Of a DNA stretch of 64,000 nucleotides, positions 40,945-49,993 are shown in pieces (position 1 is the stretch's first letter; each line of letters starts with the position of its first letter). The position numbers were made by a program, and so were the translations under genes. Source of the DNA: JAFDVL01 sp964631865 (GTDB taxonomy: Bacteria; Acidobacteriota; Blastocatellia; RBC074). The notes under the pieces were generated by a model, which saw only the letters and a program-made list of their open reading frames with translations, was not told where the DNA came from and made no database searches. The DNA lies in contig CAZWAK010000022.1 in NCBI GenBank assembly GCA_964631865.1, forward strand, positions 4,814 through 68,813, in the 5' to 3' direction.

Positions 40945-41466
40945 TTATTGGAACTGGCAATCAAAAAGAATGAGTATCATATCGTCGCGCGAAACATTGC
41001 CCTGAGGGTTTAGCGCCTGTCGAATGTTTTGGTAGATCGCTACATCATCCAACATTTTCTGGTTGTTCAAGCATACGGGTTTGGCGAAATGTTTGCGCCA
41101 ATAGTTAGCCATTGAGCGCACAACCTCGGCGTCACCAAATACGGCAATTTTGAAACGGGCTTTCGCGTATAGATTGTTGGAGGTAGCGAAGAGTTTTTCT
41201 GCTTCCAACTCTAGTTCTTTCGCTTTCGCTTCATTTCCGTTTTTCCTCTCCTGATCCGCTTGTTCCTTTTTTCTGCCCGCATCCCAGTAAGCTGCTGTGG
41301 CGTCGAAGAAGACTTCGTAAGAAACCTGCTGGTCTATGATAAAACGCCTGTAATCTTCGATTCGTTTGGTTCCCCAATAGGTGGCGAGCGCAGTTATGAG
41401 GGCCGTCAAGAGATATGCTAGCCCGGATTTCCAATGTTCTCTTAGGTACTCCATAAGTCGTTTCAT
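40945..41466 (-). CDS. Unknown membrane-anchored protein
   Basis: A 173-residue protein, not recognised. One transmembrane helix at residues 13-33 (GLAYLLTALITALATYWGTK) is followed by a highly charged helical region with coiled-coil character (KKEQADQERKNGNEAKAKEL). The end (VSRDDMILILFDCQFQ) is not charged. Start ATG 41466 follows GGAGGGAAA. It lies in a minus-strand run with its neighbours. Confidence 0.6.
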   Translation of the reverse strand: MKRLMEYLREHWKSGLAYLLTALITALATYWGTKRIEDYRRFIIDQQVSYEVFFDATAAYWDAGRKKEQADQERKNGNEAKAKELELEAEKLFATSNNLYAKARFKIAVFGDAEVVRSMANYWRKHFAKPVCLNNQKMLDDVAIYQNIRQALNPQGNVSRDDMILILFDCQFQ

Positions 41467-41506
41467 TTTCCCTCCTCTTCTGGCCACGTCTTTTCACGCG
41501 GCGAGG

Positions 41507-42169
41507 CTAGGAATGCTTCTTGACAACGGCTTGTTCCAATTGCCAGGCCGCGTACGCGAACGCCGCCCACGAGAGCGTGTGGTTGAGTTGTTCGATCCAT
41601 TGCAGCGCCACGGTGGGCTGTGGCAGCCGCACCAGACTGGCTTGAAGAAACATCGTCACAACGTGAAAGAAAAATAACAACGCAATCCATTTCCATCCTC
41701 TGTGCCACGCTTGCCACGCCAACAAAAAGCCGGTCGCCGTTGCCGCGCTCAGCAGCAGTCCCAGCAAGATAAAAAACCATCGCTCGCCGCCTTTGCTCAG
41801 CGCGCTGATGGCCGCCGCCCCGCCGCCGATCACGATGATGATGACCGGCACGACCCAGACGGGCGTGCCGCTCGGCCCGCTGTGAAAGGTTTTCCAAAGC
41901 GCCCACGCCAGCAACACGAAGCCCGGCATCCACAGCGCCCAGCGCGTGTGATACAGCACAGGGCTATACAATTCCGTCAGCGCAAAGATCAGTTTTCCAA
42001 TGGCTTGAAATACCCCGCCGAGCGTGATGAGCAGAAAGCCCAGCGACGCGAGATGACCGCAGTTGCGATCCAAGCGCGCAATCAGACGAGCGATGAAAAA
42101 GGTTCCCAGCCCGGACAGAAGGACAACCGCGAAGCCTTCTATCGCAAGGGGAAGGGTGGGAATTTCCAT
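41507..42169 (-). CDS. Unknown integral membrane protein
   Basis: A 220-residue protein with about six or seven transmembrane helices (for example residues 8-28, 43-63, 77-93, 103-123 and 131-150). No family is recognised. The Trp-rich helices (LLAWQAWHRGWKWIALLFFF) recall small sensor membrane domains, but nothing more can be said. Confidence 0.6.
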   Translation of the reverse strand: MEIPTLPLAIEGFAVVLLSGLGTFFIARLIARLDRNCGHLASLGFLLITLGGVFQAIGKLIFALTELYSPVLYHTRWALWMPGFVLLAWALWKTFHSGPSGTPVWVVPVIIIVIGGGAAAISALSKGGERWFFILLGLLLSAATATGFLLAWQAWHRGWKWIALLFFFHVVTMFLQASLVRLPQPTVALQWIEQLNHTLSWAAFAYAAWQLEQAVVKKHS

Positions 42170-42208
42170 AGAGAGCGAACCTTCGGGGGAGTGCTTACCA
42201 ATCAGCCA

Positions 42209-43648
42209 TCATTTTTGTTGGGCGATCCGATCAAAAAAGGCGAACACGTCCGGCAGCGCCACCTGCACAATGGTGAGATGTTCGATGTCGGCGTATGCGC
42301 GATAGTGAATCGTTTTGACTTCAGCTTTTTGCAACGCTTCGTGCAAAGCCTTCGCGCCGCGCCGCGCAAAATCTTCCGTGCCGATGCCGATGAAAAACGG
42401 CAGCGTCTTGAAAGCTTCGGTCGCATTGCGCACCGCGCCGCCGCCACCGAGCACGGCGACTGCCGCAAATTTTTCGGGCGACAAATTCGCTGCGGCGGCG
42501 GTCTGTCCGCCGCCCATCGAATGCCCCACGACGAAGACGCGGCGGCGATCTACGGGATACAATTTGCCCATTGCATCAATCAACTCGGCGACGCGCTCCG
42601 GCTTCATCCCCGTGCCGCGCGGCGAGACCAACAACCAGCCGCGTTGTTCGCACAACTTCGCAATCGTGCCGTAGCCGTAGGTCTCAAAAAACATGTTTTC
42701 GCTGCCGCCCGCGCCGTGCAACGCGATGACGAGCGGCAACGGCTGCCCCGCTTTCGCCGCCGCCGGAGCCAGCATCCGCACGGGCAATGTGCCTTGTCCC
42801 GGCGTGAACGTCAGCCAGAATTGACCGACCTTTGGTTTGCCATAAAAGTTGTGCGAAGCAGCGTGCGCGGCTTCGACTTCGGCGAGCAAGCGCGCCGCCG
42901 GAAAATTGGCTTCCAACGTTTTTTTGTTCGCCAGCGCATCCAACACGCTGACGATTCCCTTCATCGTTTCTGCGGTCATTTCATACGGCATCATTCCGTT
43001 GAGCATGGGTTTCAACTTGGCCAGGCGATCATTCAAATTCGCCACCACAGAAACCGTTTGCGTGCTGCTCGCCAATGCTTTGCCGCTGACCACCACTTTG
43101 ACCGTCAACGTGAAATCGCCCTCGGCAGCCTTCGCCAGCGTGAGCGGCAATTGCTGTTGCAGCGGCAAGTTGATGATGGGGAAATCCATCGTCTTCGCTT
43201 TCTTCGCGGACGACAAGCTCAGTTGCAGAAGCGCGCCTTTCGGAATGTCGTCTGCGGTCGGATACAACTTGTCGAGCGTGAACGCCAACGTCGTCGCGCT
43301 TTTGTCGAGCAAGCGTGTTTCCGGCACGACATACAACGACTCAGCCCATTGCGCGGCGGGCGCAAGCGGCGTCGCAGAACGCAAAGCAAAACGCGCGTGA
43401 TCCAATTGCTGCGCGGCTTCGTTGAGCTTGAAGGCGAAGAAAAGTGTGACCGCTTGTTTGAGATGCACGGTCGCACGCTTGCGCGCTTCGGCATTGGCTT
43501 GCGCCTCCCACGCCAGTTCCATCGCGCGCGTGCGCTGCCCCAACTCAAAGCGAATCGGCTGCGCCATCGCATACGACTCGCAAAGACCGAGACCGATGAA
43601 GAAAAAAAATACTGCGCGTAAATGAGGGAACAGTTTCATGCTTTTCAT
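42209..43648 (-). CDS. Secreted alpha/beta-hydrolase esterase
   Basis: A 479-residue protein with signal peptide. The last 230 residues form an alpha/beta-hydrolase fold: PLVIALHGAGGSENMFF (oxyanion loop), nucleophile elbow GHSMGGGQTAAA, and a likely acid/His region near YADIEHLTIVQVALPDVFAF. It resembles poly(3-hydroxybutyrate) depolymerase/feruloyl-esterase-like proteins. The first 220 residues are a separate helical and beta domain with no clear match. Start ATG 43648 or 43639. Confidence 0.75.
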   Translation of the reverse strand: MKSMKLFPHLRAVFFFFIGLGLCESYAMAQPIRFELGQRTRAMELAWEAQANAEARKRATVHLKQAVTLFFAFKLNEAAQQLDHARFALRSATPLAPAAQWAESLYVVPETRLLDKSATTLAFTLDKLYPTADDIPKGALLQLSLSSAKKAKTMDFPIINLPLQQQLPLTLAKAAEGDFTLTVKVVVSGKALASSTQTVSVVANLNDRLAKLKPMLNGMMPYEMTAETMKGIVSVLDALANKKTLEANFPAARLLAEVEAAHAASHNFYGKPKVGQFWLTFTPGQGTLPVRMLAPAAAKAGQPLPLVIALHGAGGSENMFFETYGYGTIAKLCEQRGWLLVSPRGTGMKPERVAELIDAMGKLYPVDRRRVFVVGHSMGGGQTAAAANLSPEKFAAVAVLGGGGAVRNATEAFKTLPFFIGIGTEDFARRGAKALHEALQKAEVKTIHYRAYADIEHLTIVQVALPDVFAFFDRIAQQK

Positions 43649-43676
43649 ACGTCTTGTGATCGGCCACGCCACCGAG

Positions 43677-43705
43677 AAAAGCCTGATGAGAATTTCTCAT
43701 CAGGC
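43677..43705 (-). terminator. Rho-independent terminator (minus strand) after the 161-residue protein gene
   Basis: An 11-bp perfect stem GCCTGATGAGA (43681-43691) and its complement (43695-43705), 3-base loop. Read on the minus strand it is followed by TTTTCTC. It ends the transcript of the gene at 43726-44211. Confidence 0.85.
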
Positions 43706-43725
43706 TCGGTGATTGATCGGTCAGG

Positions 43726-44211
43726 TTATAAACCGAGCGCGCCGGAGATCGCATTCAGCGCGGCTTGCTCTTGTTCGCTGACCAGCGTGCCGCCGAAGCC
43801 GAGAAAGCCGCCTTCTTTCGACGCTTCCGCGACGCGCTGACTGATGGACATTAACCATTGCTTGAAGGCTTCGGCTTCGTCCGGGGCTTTGGCGCTCACA
43901 ATGTCCGCCGCATTGCGGCACACGCTGAGCGCATTGGCCTGGGCTTCTTCGAGCGAAGAACCGAGCATCCCGGAAGGCTTCGCAATTTCGCGTCCTTCGG
44001 GCGTCGTCAAATCCTGTACGACCGCATCAATCAACGCATTCGCGCCGCCTTGCAGCTTCACTTCCGCCAGGGCTTTGCCCGTCGCGAACGATTCTTTGAT
44101 CGTGCCGAACGGGCCGCTCGGATCCGCCGCGACGAGGGCCAAACCCGCCATTGCCGGGGCTTTCAATAGAGTTGCCCATTCTTCCGCCGTGAAGTTTGAT
44201 TTGTCTGCCAT
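43726..44211 (-). CDS. Small conserved-looking protein of unknown function
   Basis: A 161-residue soluble protein, function unknown. It is helical and Ala-rich, starts FTAEEWATLLKAPAMAGLAL, and contains ADPSGPFGTIKESFATGKAL. The C-terminus ends in a Gly-rich turn (GGFLGFGGTLVSEQEQAALN). No transmembrane segment or signal. GGAGA precedes ATG 44211; a strong terminator follows; an inverted repeat lies upstream at 44251. It is therefore its own transcription unit. Confidence 0.65.
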   Translation of the reverse strand: MADKSNFTAEEWATLLKAPAMAGLALVAADPSGPFGTIKESFATGKALAEVKLQGGANALIDAVVQDLTTPEGREIAKPSGMLGSSLEEAQANALSVCRNAADIVSAKAPDEAEAFKQWLMSISQRVAEASKEGGFLGFGGTLVSEQEQAALNAISGALGL

Positions 44212-44250
44212 ACACTTCTCCTTTTGTCGTAGTAGATTTATTTGTTGTTT

Positions 44251-44327
44251 GGTACGGTACAGGGAGCGGTAGCGATCTGGTCTAACGCGGAGGGGCATCA
44301 GGTCGCTACCGCTCCCTGTACCGTACC
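44251..44327. repeat. Inverted repeat, family 'GGTACRGTACAGGGAGCGG', copy 2
   Basis: Arms 44251-44279 and 44299-44327 pair over 29 bases with one mismatch; loop 19 bases. The arms match copy 1 (20370-20467) at nearly every base, while the loops differ in sequence and length. The remainder of the 44212-44431 spacer shows no gene. Confidence 0.88.
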
Positions 44328-44431
44328 GCGCGCCAATTTAACTGTATGTCGCCGGGCAAAGTAAATCCGTGCTAGGCGCAGAAGCGATTTTTTATCGAAA
44401 CTTAAAGGAGAGGCCAAAAGCACAGGCGCAG

Positions 44432-44884
44432 CTACTTTGCGCTCAGTTGTTTCTTGAGTTCGGCAAGGGCGGGATTCTTCGGGCTGGCCTTTTCCAATTG
44501 TTTGAGCGTCGTTTCCGCTGCGGCCTTGTTGCCCGCCTGAAGGAGGGCTTCCGTCAAGCTTTGCAGCACCGTCGCGTCATTTGGTTTGAGCTGCGCGGCG
44601 CGTTGCAGGAATTCGACTTCTTTTTCGCGGCGACCGATTTGGCGATAGAGCATCGCGGCTTGCACCTGCGCCTCGAAATTCTCCGGCTCGTCGTTGGCTT
44701 TCTTGAGCATCGCCAGGACTTCCTGCGGCATTCCGGCAGACGCTGGCGACGCAGCGGCGGCAGGCGTGTTGGTCGCTGCGTTGTTGTTGCCCGTATTGTT
44801 ATTAAGAGACTGCGTCACAAAGTAGCCGGCAGCGACTCCGATGACGATTCCGACGAGGCCAAAAAGTAAGTTGTGTTTTTGCAT
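44432..44884 (-). CDS. Membrane-anchored TPR-repeat protein
   Basis: A 150-residue protein with one N-terminal transmembrane anchor (residues 6-26, LLFGLVGIVIGVAAGYFVTQ), an Asn/Ala/Pro linker, and about two tetratricopeptide repeats (NFEAQVQAAMLYRQIGRREK, LKPNDATVLQSLTEALLQAG). TPR proteins are scaffolds; partner unknown. GAGAG precedes the start weakly. Confidence 0.75.
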   Translation of the reverse strand: MQKHNLLFGLVGIVIGVAAGYFVTQSLNNNTGNNNAATNTPAAAASPASAGMPQEVLAMLKKANDEPENFEAQVQAAMLYRQIGRREKEVEFLQRAAQLKPNDATVLQSLTEALLQAGNKAAAETTLKQLEKASPKNPALAELKKQLSAK

Positions 44885-44899
44885 GATGAAGAGAGATGG

Positions 44900-45021
44900 A
44901 GATTACGAAACAGACGAAAAGGATGATGATGTCTACAAATTACTTTTTGTTGTAAGTGACCGTCTCTCGAAAGTCGTTTTAGCTTTCGTTTGTTTCGTTA
45001 CTTTCGTCTGTTTCGTAATCT
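44900..45021. repeat. 20-bp inverted repeat with TTTCGTNNN nonamer tandem
   Basis: Arms 44900-44919 and 45002-45021 are exact complements over 20 bases. The right side holds four 9-base units TTTCGTTTG, TTTCGTTAC, TTTCGTCTG, TTTCGTAAT (44984-45019). It fills the spacer between the TPR gene and the 2-oxoglutarate dehydrogenase gene. Confidence 0.85.
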
Positions 45022-45040
45022 TGTATTTGCTGCTAATTTT

Positions 45041-48000
45041 CTACTTGATCCCCAACGCATCCTTGACCAATTTCGCCTGTTCCAATCCGTGAATGATGTA
45101 GTTGCCGGTCGAAGGACTCGCGCTCGCGCTGCGTCCGGCATAACGGACTTTGCGGCGTCCGGTCAAGGCCTCCAAACGCGGTTGCATGAACGTCCAACCA
45201 CCCATATTTTGCGGCTCTTCCTGTGCCCAGATGATTTCCGTCGCGTTCGCAAATTGCGCGAACCAATCTTCGAGCGCCTGTTTCGGGAACGGATAAAATT
45301 GCTCGACGCGCAGGATCGTGACGTGCTCCAAGCCTTGTTGCTCGGCTTCGGCTTTCAAATCGTAATAGACTTTGCCGCTGCATAGCACGAGGCGCTTGAT
45401 GTTGTCAGCATTTGCCACAGCATCAGCAATGACAGAATGAAAACCGCCGTTCGTAAATTCATGAATCGTTGACACCGCAGCGGGCGAACGCAGCAGACTC
45501 TTCGGCGTCATCACAATTAACGGCTTGTGCGCTTCCTGCCGCATCTGACGGCGCAGCAGGTGGAAATACTGCACCGGAGTCGTCGGATAGCAAACCTGAA
45601 TGTTGTTTTCCGCACAGAGTTGCAGGAAACGTTCGAGTCGTGCGCTGGAATGCTCCGGCCCTTGTCCTTCGTAGCCGTGTGGTAACAACATCACCAACCG
45701 CGAAGGCTGTTTCCATTTGTCTTCCGCCGCGACGATGAACTGGTCAATCTGTACTTGCGCGCCGTTGGCAAAATCGCCGAACTGCGCTTCCCACATCGTC
45801 AATGTGTTCGGCGCAACAACGGAATAGCCGTATTCATAACCGAGCACGCCGGCTTCGGACAATGAACTGTCGAAGACCTCAAAGCGCACTTTGTCTTTGG
45901 CCAACGCTTCGAGCGGCGTCCAGGGCGTGCCGTTGTGCGTGTCATACAAAATCGCGTGGCGTTGGCTGAACGTGCCGCGCCCGCTATCTTGACCAGACAA
46001 GCGCACCGACGTGCCTTCGAGCAACAACGAACCGAACGCCAAGCCTTCGGCAAAGCCCCAATCAATCGGCACTTCGCCCGCGCCCATCTTGGCGCGACGC
46101 GCAAGCTGGCTGACCATCTTCGGATTGACGTTGAAGTTTTGCGGCACGAGGCTCAAAGCTTGCGAGACGTCGTTCAATGCTTCGCGTGCCACACCTGTCG
46201 CCAACACATCAGAGCCGTCATCTTCGGGCGGAACGGCTTTCAATTTCGTCGGTTTGTTGCGTTTGGCCACGGTGGCTTTGGCGCTGGCGTGAATTTCTTC
46301 GTAGCCCGCGACACGCTTGGCGATCAATTCGTCTGCCTCCTCGCGTGTCAGCACGCCTTCGCGGATGAGCTTTTGCGTGTACAACTCGCGCACGCCGGGA
46401 TGGTCTTTGACCTTTTGGTACATCAGCGGTTGCGTGTAGCTCGGTTCGTCGCCTTCGTTGTGACCGTGTCGGCGGAAGCCGATCAAATCAATTACGACAT
46501 CGCGGCGGAATTCTTTGCGAAAGTCGAGCGCCAGTTGCAACGTGCGATACGCCGCGTCCGGGTCATCCGCATTGACGTGGAAAATCGGGCAGCGCGTCAT
46601 CTTCGCTACGTCAGTTGAGTAGAGCGAAGAGCGGCTGGATTCGGGCGTGGTCGTGAAACCGATTTGGTTGTTGATGACGAGGTGAATCGTGCCGCCCGTG
46701 CGATAGCCTTTCAGATCGGCGAGGTTCAGCGTTTCCATCACGACGCCTTGTCCCGAAAACGCCGCGTCGCCGTGAATCAGAATCGGCAGAACCTGGTCGC
46801 GCGCAGGTTCTTTTTCAATCCACAACGCATCCTGTTTCGCGCGCGCCATACCTTCGACGACTGGGTCAACGAATTCGAGGTGGCTGGGGTTTGACGCGAT
46901 AGTAACCGTCACCTCACGTCCTGCGGCTTGGCGGGTTCCGGCAGCGCCCTGATGATATTTGACATCGCCTTCATCGCCGGGAAACTGCGGATGCACGGTG
47001 CCTTCAAAGGCCGTGAAGATGCGTTCGGCAAAGCGCCCAATGTTTGCCATTACGGTCAAGCGTCCGCGATGCGCCATGCCAATGACGACTTCGTTCACGC
47101 CGCGCGCCGCCGCGCCTTCGATCAATTGATCCAGCACAGGGATCGCGGCGTCGCAGCCTTCAATGGAGAAACGTTTTTGCCCGACATATTTCGTGTGTAG
47201 GAAGCGCTCGAATTGCTCGGACGAAATCAGCTTCCACAAAATGCGTTTGCGGACTTCCGCCGGAATCGGCGCGGGATCGCTTTCGATGCGCTTTTGCAAC
47301 CACGTTTTCGGCGCGGTGCTGAGCATGTGGCGATATTCGTATCCAACCGTATCGCAATAATACCGGTGCAGCATGTCCAGGATTTGCCGCAGTGTGGCGC
47401 GTTCTGTGCCGCCCAAACCATCGGTGAAGAATTCCCGATCCAAATCCCAAATCGTCAAGCCATACGTCGCAATGTTGAGTTCAGGATGGTCAGGAATCGG
47501 CATCAGGTTCAGCGGATCAATGTCTGCGATGACATGCCCGCGAATGCGGTGCGCGTAAATCAACTGAAACAGGTGTACCTGCTTCTTGATTTCCTCCTGC
47601 ATCCGGTCACCGCCGAGCAACATCGGATTCAAGTCCACCGACCAGCGAAACGGTTTGTACGGAATGCTGAGTTCCGCAAAGATGTCATCAAAGAAATTGT
47701 TTTTGCCAAGCAGCAGTTCGTGAATTTCGGCCAGAAACGCGCCTGATTCTGCGCCTTGAATAATGCGATGATCGTAGGTGCTGGTGATTGTGAACGCCTT
47801 GCTGATACCAAGTTGCGACAAAGCTTTCGGCGTCATCGCGGAATATTCCGGCGGATAATCAATCGCGCCTGTGGCAATAATCGCGCCTTGCCCACGCATC
47901 AGACGCGGATTCGATGCCGTCGTTCCAATCGTGCCGGGATTGGTGAGCGAAATGGTCGTGCCCTGAAAATCCGCCACCGTCAATTTGTTGTCGCGCGCGC

Positions 48001-48694
48001 GCATGACCACGTCTTGATAGGCGTCGAGGAATTGCAAAAACGTCATCTTGTTCGCGGCTTTGATGTTCGGCACGAGCAGCGAGCGCGAACCGTCTTTTTT
48101 CTGCATGTCCACCGCGATGCCGATGTTCACCTCTTCGCGTTTGAGGCGATACGCCACGCCCTCCACCTCTTCAAACCCATCGTTCATCTGCGGGAATTTG
48201 CCAATGGCTTTGACAATCGCCCACGCGACCAGATGCGTGTACGACGCTTTGCGTCCGCGCTGTGCTAAATAACGGTTGAGCAGCGTGCGGTTTTCGTCGA
48301 GCACTTTGAGCTGGACTTGTCGTTGCGACGTCGCGGTCGGTACGGACAAACTCGCATCCATGTTCTCGACAATCTTCAAGGCCGGCCCGCGAATTTGCAG
48401 ACGATTGGCGGCAACTTCTGCCGTTGCTGGCGCGGGCGTGGCTGGCTGCGGCGCAGGAGCCGCTGCGGAAGACCCGCTGGCAGTAGGTGTCGGCGCAGCA
48501 GCGGTTACAGCCGTGCTTCCAACTCCGTTGCCGGTCTCGCCGCCCGTGACTTGTAACAGTGAATGAAAGTATGCGCCCCAGGCTTCGTCTACGGCGCTGG
48601 GATTCTGTTGGTATTGGCGGAAGAGGTCGGTGACATAGGTAGCGTTCGCGCCAAACTCCGTCTCGAAGATGGTGGCAATGTCAGATGATGGCAT
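45041..48694 (-). CDS. kgd: Multifunctional 2-oxoglutarate dehydrogenase/decarboxylase (E2-E1 fusion, Kgd type)
   Basis: A 1217-residue enzyme of the TCA cycle. Residues 1-45 are the E1 N-terminal helix region (TYVTDLFRQYQQNPSAVDEA). After an Ala/Pro linker, residues about 100-335 form an E2 acyltransferase domain with the active-site motif STYDHRIIQGAESGAFLAEI. Residues about 350-1217 are the ThDP-dependent E1 part: AHRIRGHVIADIDPLNLMPI, RFSIEGCDAAIPVLDQLIEG, VVIGMAHRGRLTVMANIGRF and GFRRHGHNEGDEPSYTQPLM. No lipoyl domain is present, as in mycobacterial Kgd. Start ATG 48694 is preferred over an in-frame one at 48730. It is divergent from the menC-like gene. Confidence 0.94.
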   Translation of the reverse strand: MPSSDIATIFETEFGANATYVTDLFRQYQQNPSAVDEAWGAYFHSLLQVTGGETGNGVGSTAVTAAAPTPTASGSSAAAPAPQPATPAPATAEVAANRLQIRGPALKIVENMDASLSVPTATSQRQVQLKVLDENRTLLNRYLAQRGRKASYTHLVAWAIVKAIGKFPQMNDGFEEVEGVAYRLKREEVNIGIAVDMQKKDGSRSLLVPNIKAANKMTFLQFLDAYQDVVMRARDNKLTVADFQGTTISLTNPGTIGTTASNPRLMRGQGAIIATGAIDYPPEYSAMTPKALSQLGISKAFTITSTYDHRIIQGAESGAFLAEIHELLLGKNNFFDDIFAELSIPYKPFRWSVDLNPMLLGGDRMQEEIKKQVHLFQLIYAHRIRGHVIADIDPLNLMPIPDHPELNIATYGLTIWDLDREFFTDGLGGTERATLRQILDMLHRYYCDTVGYEYRHMLSTAPKTWLQKRIESDPAPIPAEVRKRILWKLISSEQFERFLHTKYVGQKRFSIEGCDAAIPVLDQLIEGAAARGVNEVVIGMAHRGRLTVMANIGRFAERIFTAFEGTVHPQFPGDEGDVKYHQGAAGTRQAAGREVTVTIASNPSHLEFVDPVVEGMARAKQDALWIEKEPARDQVLPILIHGDAAFSGQGVVMETLNLADLKGYRTGGTIHLVINNQIGFTTTPESSRSSLYSTDVAKMTRCPIFHVNADDPDAAYRTLQLALDFRKEFRRDVVIDLIGFRRHGHNEGDEPSYTQPLMYQKVKDHPGVRELYTQKLIREGVLTREEADELIAKRVAGYEEIHASAKATVAKRNKPTKLKAVPPEDDGSDVLATGVAREALNDVSQALSLVPQNFNVNPKMVSQLARRAKMGAGEVPIDWGFAEGLAFGSLLLEGTSVRLSGQDSGRGTFSQRHAILYDTHNGTPWTPLEALAKDKVRFEVFDSSLSEAGVLGYEYGYSVVAPNTLTMWEAQFGDFANGAQVQIDQFIVAAEDKWKQPSRLVMLLPHGYEGQGPEHSSARLERFLQLCAENNIQVCYPTTPVQYFHLLRRQMRQEAHKPLIVMTPKSLLRSPAAVSTIHEFTNGGFHSVIADAVANADNIKRLVLCSGKVYYDLKAEAEQQGLEHVTILRVEQFYPFPKQALEDWFAQFANATEIIWAQEEPQNMGGWTFMQPRLEALTGRRKVRYAGRSASASPSTGNYIIHGLEQAKLVKDALGIK

Positions 48695-48828
48695 AGTTGT
48701 ATGGATCAGCCTTTCGTGGATCACTCTCAAGATTTCTCAGGGCGTATCAAAGCCGTATCGTAGCAACAACGCCCAGCTTTTTCCACCTCTAAGACTGAAT
48801 GAGTTTCGCTCCTGTCGTGCGCACAGGC

Positions 48829-48834
48829 TATAAT
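48829..48834 (+). promoter_or_regulatory. Possible sigma-70 -10 box before the menC-like gene
   Basis: Perfect TATAAT; the -35 region (TTTCGC near 48804) is weak. Start would be near 48841, with AGGAGAG at 48850-48856 before the ATG at 48866. Confidence 0.5.
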
Positions 48835-48865
48835 CGCCGCTCATTTTTAGGAGAGAGTTAACCAC

Positions 48866-49975
48866 ATGAAAATCGAACGCATTGAATTACGTGAAATCCA
48901 GTTGCCCTTAGTCGCGCCTTTTGAAACCAGCTTCGGCCAAACGACGGAGCGCCGCATTATCCTCGTCAAAGTCTACAGCGAAGGCTTAGCAGGCTGGGGC
49001 GAATGCACGGTCGGCGAAAATCCGTTTTACAACCACGAATCCGCCGAAAGCGCGTGGTCAACCATCCGCGATTACGTCGCGCCGATGGTGCTGGGCCAAG
49101 AGATTGAAACGCCGAGCCAGGTGACGGAAATGACGAGCCGCATTCGCGGCAACAAAATGGCCCGCGGCGCGGTCGAAACCGCGATCTGGGAATTAGAAGC
49201 ACGTCGCCAAAACACTCCTCTCTGGAAGCTGCTCGGCGGTACACAAACCGAAATCGCGTGCGGCGTGTCCATTGGCTTGCAGGAAACCGATGCGCAACTG
49301 CTCAAGAAAATCGAAACCGAAGTTTCTGCGGGCTACCAACGCATCAAAATCAAAATCAAACCTGGCCGCGATTATGAAATGACCAAAGCCGTCCGCCAAG
49401 AATTCCCGAATATCCGATTGACTGTAGACGCGAATTCGGCCTACACACTGAAGGATGTCGAGTTGCTGAAAAAGCTGGACGAATTCGATCTGCTGCTGAT
49501 TGAACAACCGCTCGCCTACGACGACATCATTGACCACGCCGAATTGCAGGCGCAGTTGAAAACCGCGATTTGCCTGGACGAATCCATCCTGAGCGTAGAC
49601 GACGCCCGCAAGGCTTTAAAATTGGGCGCGTGCCGCATAATCAACATCAAACTCGGTCGCGTCGCGGGACACACGGAAGCGCAGAAAATTGAATCGTATT
49701 GCCGCGCAAGAAATATTCCGGTGTGGTGTGGCGGCATGCTCGAAGCTGGCATCGGACGTGCCCACAACATTGCGATGTCTACACTGGCGGGCTTCACGTT
49801 GCCGGGCGATGTGTCGGCGTCGAAGCGATATTGGGCAGAAGACATTATTGTGCCGCCCGTTGAAGTGAGTGCGCACGGCACGATCACACCACCAATGTGT
49901 GCAGGGATTGGGTTTGAGATCAATGAAAAGCGTATCGAATCGCTGACAGTCAAAACCGAAATAATTAAATCCTAA
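48866..49975 (+). CDS. menC: o-Succinylbenzoate synthase / N-acylamino acid racemase (enolase superfamily)
   Basis: A 369-residue enolase-superfamily enzyme. N-terminal lid: KIERIELREIQLPLVAPFET. Barrel: the K-x-K pair in RIKIKIKPGRD, metal ligands in LTVDANSAY, LLIEQPLAYDD and ICLDESI, and the second base Lys in NIKLGRVAGH. CGGMLEAGIGRAHNIAMSTL is typical of the OSBS/NSAR branch. The reaction is either dehydration of SHCHC to o-succinylbenzoate in menaquinone synthesis, or racemisation of N-acylamino acids; many members do both. No other men gene is nearby. Confidence 0.88.
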   Translation: MKIERIELREIQLPLVAPFETSFGQTTERRIILVKVYSEGLAGWGECTVGENPFYNHESAESAWSTIRDYVAPMVLGQEIETPSQVTEMTSRIRGNKMARGAVETAIWELEARRQNTPLWKLLGGTQTEIACGVSIGLQETDAQLLKKIETEVSAGYQRIKIKIKPGRDYEMTKAVRQEFPNIRLTVDANSAYTLKDVELLKKLDEFDLLLIEQPLAYDDIIDHAELQAQLKTAICLDESILSVDDARKALKLGACRIINIKLGRVAGHTEAQKIESYCRARNIPVWCGGMLEAGIGRAHNIAMSTLAGFTLPGDVSASKRYWAEDIIVPPVEVSAHGTITPPMCAGIGFEINEKRIESLTVKTEIIKS

Positions 49976-49993
49976 AACAAAAGGAAGCCCCGA

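Noticed and set aside
41702..43621. A 639-codon open frame on the plus strand
   Set aside because: Arg/Gln/His-rich shadow opposite the unknown membrane protein and the esterase genes, both of which have clear features on the minus strand.
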